From Oryzias latipes (taxonomy: Eukaryota > Chordata > Actinopteri > Beloniformes > Adrianichthyidae): 64,000 nt of DNA. Made by a program: the position numbers and the translations under genes. The notes under the pieces are model-generated. The model had not been told where the DNA came from, made no database searches, and was given only the letters and a program-made list of their open reading frames with translations. Positions 62,491-64,000 of this stretch are shown here, one piece after another (positions within the stretch are counted from its first letter, which is position 1; the number at the start of each line of letters is the position of its first letter). The DNA is taken from contig NC_019868.2 in NCBI RefSeq assembly GCF_002234675.1, positions 26,240,293 to 26,304,292 on the forward strand, written 5' to 3'.

Positions 62491-64000
62491 TTTGCAGCAA
62501 CGATAATCATGAACTCTCTTTTTTTTTCAGGGCTAAAAAAAATGTTAATGTACAACTTTACAGCCAGGTTGCGATATATAAAAAAACAGAAGTACAATAG
62601 AATATATAATATGATATAGACACAGATTTTTCTAGGTTCAAATGCAATAATTTGATTTAACTTGGAAGATCCAAGAACTATTTTCTTCTGGACTTTTTAA
62701 AGTTAATTTGACAACTTTTTTTTTTTGGTTTTTTCATTTTTTGGCAGTGGTAGTAAACACCAGCCAAAACATTAAAAATAAGAACATGAAATAAAATTTA
62801 AAAAAAAAAAAGAAATAAAAAAAACAAAAACAGCCAAATTTGACCCTGTGGGCTGTTCAAAGTTAAAAACTGCTAAAAGTGGATGTAGCACATAAGCGAA
62901 CAATATGAAATAATGTATGTCAGTGAAAACACACACACTGAGGGCTTCAAACTATGTTTACATTGTCTAACGCATGGAGTTACAAACCAACAACCTGCTC
63001 AGGTGAGAAGAAGACAGTCCTTCATGCTCCACCCAGGATTGTGTTTATCGTCACAACACCTAGACTCATGCTGTTTTTCAAAATAATGGCCTTTCGGTTT
63101 TTCTATCTGAAGAATTACATTTAATGGTAAAATTGTGTAGATGTGTATTATTTTCTACTTTAAGTTTTGTTCTGCAATTCTGAAAAATACAGCCAACCAC
63201 ATTCTTGAATACATATTCTTTAGTTAAATACAAGAAAGAAATTATGGAATTATTTTTAAAATATGAAGTAACAGTGACATGTAAAGACAGAACAAGTCAA
63301 TAAGATTTCCATCAGACAAACTATCATCTGCAGGAAGATTGCCTTTAGCAGCCAGTTTTGTTTTAAATCAGCAGTTTATCAAAAATCTGCAGAACAGAAC
63401 TACCATAAAGTGAATGAAGGAATGAGGAGAAAGCTCTGTCAATGCCATAACAATCGTGCATTTCAATTCATTACAGTCACCTGGTCAAAAACGAGGTTCT
63501 ATCTTCCATCTTTAAAAAAGAAAAAACATACAGGTTTTCTTCAAATTCAAACACATTTTGTTTTGGTTTCTGTGTGGTTTACCATTAGCGGGGGGGGAAT
63601 GTTTACTGCTTAATGCCAGCTCAGCAAAAATGAAACATTTATGAGGGACAACCGAAGGGACATTTTAGAAATGAAATCTTAAAATGGCCTCATATTTATG
63701 AAAGAATCTATAAACAGCAGCACTATAAGATAAAACCCTTACATCACACGCGTTCACTGAGCTTATGCATCTTTTTCAAGAAGAACTATTTACACACAAA
63801 CTCTGAGTTAATGAATGTTTATCAACGCATAAAACAATAAATTGTTCACTTATTGTTACTTTTAACCTTCCCAGATCATTAAAGGAGAAGCTTTGAAGGA
63901 GAATCCTGTCTTTCTTTAAATAGATAATTCAGAAATATGGTTACATAGAAGGATCCTTGAATCTTGCCTAAACACTGATCACTTATGCAAAAAAATACTC
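62491..64000. other. AT-rich ube2d2 intron at the right edge
   Basis: No exon, RNA gene or named repeat is supported here. A-rich and T-rich tracts occur near 62520 and 62800. The missing ube2d2 N-terminal exons were looked for on the minus strand and not seen. Confidence 0.4.

Overview
The window is vertebrate nuclear DNA from a ray-finned fish, probably a percomorph teleost. Medaka-like fish are possible, but the sequence alone cannot settle the species. The evidence is split genes with GT-AG introns, AT-rich noncoding DNA, long G and CA runs, and dense fish-type repeats: tRNA-derived SINEs, a Tc1 element, hAT-like and pogo-like elements, and an RTE LINE relic. No bacterial, viral, CRISPR or rRNA features were seen.

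Three recognisable genes lie on the minus strand in the order psd2, cxxc5, ube2d2. This is the neighbourhood of human 5q31.2 (UBE2D2-CXXC5-PSD2). The first two coding exons of psd2 are at 142-1909, its likely GC-rich first exon is near 9368-9830, and the catalytic SEC7 and PH exons lie left of the window. cxxc5 is an intronless coding region at 42036-42929. ube2d2 supplies its last five coding exons between 49162 and 56474, and its two N-terminal exons lie right of the window. Two further genes are not part of the mammalian locus. One is a plus-strand five-exon gene at 22994-28561 with an SH2D4-like N-terminus and no SH2 domain. The other is a minus-strand three-exon CDGSH iron-sulfur (CISD1-type) gene at 45379-47116, between cxxc5 and ube2d2.

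Layout: 1-9830 psd2 and its long first intron, with a SINE, a SINE with a huge TGGA tail, and a LINE-tail repeat. 9831-22990 is gene-poor DNA with a near-perfect 40-bp palindrome, a second perfect hairpin and a duplicated segment. 22990-28960 holds the SH2D4-like gene. 28960-41480 is a repeat-rich desert with nested MITEs, a long inverted repeat and an 820-bp hAT-like element with a target-site duplication. 41490-44200 is cxxc5, 44900-47300 the CISD gene, and 47750 to the end is ube2d2 with its introns full of decayed transposons (Tc1 with about 215-bp inverted repeats, a hAT-like MITE, a pogo-like relic, SINEs and an RTE fragment).

The genes do not form one pathway. They are linked by ancestry: the CXXC, UBE2D and CISD families also sit near each other at human 4q24 (CXXC4, UBE2D3, CISD2), and UBE2D1 and CISD1 are neighbours at 10q21. 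The CISD gene here is therefore a candidate third whole-genome-duplication copy, retained in fish beside ube2d2. No wholly new biological system was found. The most distinctive items are that CISD copy, the SH2-less SH2D4-like gene, the altered Dishevelled-binding motif in cxxc5 and the tripled FSSxFE motif in psd2.
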